DNA from: Diprion similis
Lineage: Eukaryota > Arthropoda > Insecta > Hymenoptera > Diprionidae
Length of the DNA stretch: 64,000 bases
Reading direction: 5' to 3'
NCBI RefSeq assembly: GCF_021155765.1
Contig: NC_060107.1
Span: forward strand, 16,912,501-16,976,500
Positions 61,013 to 64,000 of this stretch are shown one piece after another; the first letter of the stretch is position 1; each line of letters begins with the position of its first letter. Both the position numbers and the translations under genes were made by a program. The notes below the pieces were generated by a model. That model was given only the letters and a program-made list of their open reading frames with translations. It was not told where the DNA came from and made no database searches.

Positions 61013-61497
61013 AATTGTATTACTGTACTTTGTAATACAATTCATAAATAATTTAAAGCTGCTTTTTTTTGTTGTAATCAAGGAGTTGGATGCAATCCGA
61101 GCATGCCACTAATATAACTATCCACAAATTATATCACCTGGCAATTAATTTACTGCTTTCAAAAAGTGGTTGTATGAAAATAAATTATGATGTTAGTTCA
61201 AAGTATACATCTCATAATAAAATAAATGGGATAATATTGCTGTATGCAACTAATGCATCTAATTGCTGAATTATGCAAGGCGATTATTAATCTAGTGAAT
61301 CTGTTCTGAATCGATTACTAATCTGAGAAAAATCTAGTGAGAAAGAATTTGTTACTCATCGGTAATCCAAGAACCATAAAAAAAAGGTACAGTGACTTCA
61401 TTGGCTTAGCAGTACTTATAAGTAATTGTTAACCTGAATTTAGCTTCGAAAATTGTAAAATAAAGTTGTTTTTTTTTTGTTGGAAGTAAATAACCTG

Positions 61498-62250
61498 ACC
61501 AACGTCTGACCCTCATCATTACAGATTTTGTTGAAAAAATTTTGCGCAGTTATGCTAACTGAAACAGTACCCTGAATTATTTCCGATTTATCTGCTCAAT
61601 CATTTATAAATATTTTATGTGATTTTGAAAAGGACCTTTTTCAAAATTCTCAAAAAATTCTGAGAAACTGTATTTTCTATTCCAAACGTTTCAACACCGG
61701 GCTCATGATGGCCCGTTTTTTTACAATTTTATTTAGTACTCAATTTTTTGAGTCAACTAAAACATTGTTTAAACGGTCTGAGAATTCCCGAAAAATTCAT
61801 GAATCTTTTATTTTTCACCTAGAACATTTCTAGACCGGTTTTATCATGGAGCGATCTATGTCTATTTTTTTGACACATTTAACTTTTTCTTATCAACTTT
61901 ATAATAATGAAATCGGTCTGGAAATTTCCTAAGTGAAAAATAGAAGTTTTTACAATTTATTGGGAATTTTCAGCCGGTTAAAGAATGTTTCAGTTGACTA
62001 AAAAAATTAAAAATCCTAAAAACAAATAGTATAAAAATCGACCCATCGTAGGTCATCAGTCTTGAAATGTTTGGAAAAGAAAATTCAGCTTTTGAGAATT
62101 TTTTGAGAGTTAAAAGTCACTCGCAATATTTATAAATAATTGACCAGTTGGATATAAAATCTGAAAAAAATCAGGTTACTGTTTCAGGGTTGGGACTATT
62201 GCAGAAAGTTTTTTGAACAAAATCAAAAATGGTGAGGATCAGACGTTGGT
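61498..62250. mobile_element. ~750-bp inverted-repeat element (fold-back)
   Basis: The left ACCAACGTCTGACCCTCATC and right, read inverted, ACCAACGTCTGATCCTCACC begin arms of ~230 bp that stay alignable (ATTTTGTT-AAAAAA, GAAACAGTA, ATTTATAAATA, TCTCAAAAAATTCT, AACAT/GTTTCAA). The centre repeats GACC..TCATG-like hairpins such as GGGCTCATGATGGCCC. No coding frame. The flanks lack an obvious target duplication. Confidence 0.75.
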
Positions 62251-64000
62251 TGGTTGAATTCCCCATTTATATCCTTATTGTTGAAGTATTGTCGATTAAG
62301 CTCTGACCGTATTAAGATAGACGTTGTAATGAGACCAGTAACATCCTAATGGAATTATAATACCCAATATTTTAATCCGTCATTTACATCGGTTTAAGAA
62401 AAAGAAAATTTTTCATTGATTAACTTGAATTTTATCTGCAGAATACAATTACTATAAATCACGAAACAAATAGCATGTCGAAATTTTTCGTGAAATTAGA
62501 TTGTCGACTCCGCGGCACGCAGAAAACGTTCTATATTGTTTACGTCGAAAAGGGTGTAACAAACAGTTTTTAACTACCATGACACTATATTATAGTTTTG
62601 TTTTTGTCACAATTGACATATATACAAGTCGTACGTGTTCCGCTTTGCTATTGACCCTTAATATTACCTTCAAGCTAGTTTATGTAATGCTAATTACTGT
62701 CTATAAAATCTCGTGGTGAGAGTAAAATCAGACGTCGACTTTTACTCATAAAATTCGCACAGATCATGGGTCGCTTTCCGTACAACAATAACGTTTTTAT
62801 TCGACTTCTGTTAATTAACACATCCTTCGTCCAAGCATGCTTGCAAATTTTTATTGGTCCTGCGGAATGAAGATCGTTGAGCCGCGCCTACAGATATGCA
62901 ACCTACATTGCAGCAATGCATTTTTGTGTGAGCACGATACACTGCAGCAGCAACTGCCTATTTAGAATTTTGTGTACTTGTACAGACCAACTCTGGTTTG
63001 ATTATCGATGCACAGTTGAAATAATTTCTGCTCGTAATACAAAATTGCGGAATCACTTTCTGATTTTCATAACAATGAGATTATAGTTTAATTACAAGAT
63101 CAATTAATATTTACGTAACACTAGACTATATTTCATCCTCTTTGCGTCAAGTCACAACATTATTCGAGAACCAGAATTAGATTTTTTTACAAAATTTATT
63201 CAGTCTGGGTTTTAACCAACTTATGAGGGGTATTAGATGAAGTCTGGGTAAGTTAGTCGTACTTTGAAAAATGTAACATTGATGAAGCTGAAACTGGACG
63301 GGAATTGTTTTTTATAAATTTGGTTTCTCCGCACCCTGTAACAAGGTCACCGTGGACATGTCATCGATGAATCTTAAGCGGACGATCAGGTAAAAGTTAT
63401 CAGTGTCCAGATCATCTATTTATTCAACATGTAGCATATTCAACACCGCAATACCCACGAAAAAGTAAGGTGCGAAGCACCGAGGTGTTAGCGCTTGGAG
63501 AAGGGGGATTGGTGCACGAAGTCTTTATTGTTAGCATAAAATAAAATGTTTAGACCTTATTTCAAGTATCAAACTCTCCTTTGTGAACAAACGTCGTTAC
63601 GATAAGTTTTAGTAGCTCGTGTTTATATATGGGGCATTCCAAGTGAAATCGAGGAGTAATCTCCCTTGGGTCATCAGATCCATGCATAATTTTTTTTTTC
63701 GCATTGACTTCACTTCAAAAAATGTCTAATTTGTTTGAAGTTTTTTTTGCTACTCCTTCAGGTGGCGCGACGATCGTGTTGGTGTAAAAAAGGGATAACA
63801 GATAAAATACCTTTTTTTAAATTCTGCATTTTTTTCCATAGATTCTGAGTCGTAAATAAGTAATGTCTATCATGATTAGAAAGTGGGATGCGGCTTTTTC
63901 ACATTCTTTTAACATTTTTTTTCAGTTTCTGAAATGAGAAAAAAAATTAATTCCTAATAGTCCTCACAGGAGTGAAAAAAAGAAAAAAGGTTTTGGATCA
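62251..64000. other. Right-end intergenic region, no gene recognised
   Basis: 1.75 kb in which the reading frames are short, lack splice-compatible neighbours and resemble no known family. T- and A-rich tracts are frequent near the right edge. A gene could begin beyond the window. Confidence 0.4.

Overview
This is nuclear DNA from an insect. The genes are split by short GT-AG introns in AT-rich sequence and encode animal or arthropod proteins: SMG9, UNC-45, CDC7, CUSTOS, an MTMR3/4-type myotubularin, Hikeshi, a Raw-like protein and IDH3 gamma. Intron sizes, base composition and the many small inverted-repeat elements would suit a hymenopteran, possibly a sawfly, but the sequence alone does not fix the order or species. 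Nothing bacterial, viral or CRISPR-like was seen.

Layout. 1-1704 (-): 5' part of SMG9, running off the left edge. 2968-6100 (+): unc-45, complete, divergent from SMG9. 7155-10177 (-): CDC7 kinase, complete in nine exons. 10388-12797: a 2.4 kb non-coding element with long terminal inverted repeats, lying between CDC7 and the divergent CUSTOS-like gene at 13153-14081 (+). 15621-25950 (-): an MTMR3/4-like phosphoinositide phosphatase with FYVE finger, 14 coding exons whose frame closes at 983 codons. 26-35 kb: gene-poor, with inverted-repeat debris and a PIF/Harbinger transposase fragment. 35352-36294 (+): Hikeshi, complete. 36.3-41.7 kb: repeats, including a decayed ~175-bp tandem satellite. 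41767-51213 (-): the last 12 coding exons of a Raw-like protein (565 codons visible), with two nucleoside-deoxyribosyltransferase-like domains around an EF-hand segment. 51.2-59.2 kb: a near-perfect 1 kb palindrome and nested fold-back elements. 59283-60443 (+): an intronless IDH3 gamma gene. 60.4-64 kb: repeats and no recognisable gene.

Exons were placed by hand from splice consensus plus reading-frame closure. For unc-45, CDC7, CUSTOS, MTMR and Hikeshi the joined exons add up to a whole number of codons from ATG to stop. The genes are unrelated housekeeping or developmental genes and do not form a functional cluster. No convincing undescribed gene system was found. The most interesting items are the duplicated, one-half-degenerate enzyme fold in the Raw-like protein, the nested and clustered mobile elements, and the large palindrome.
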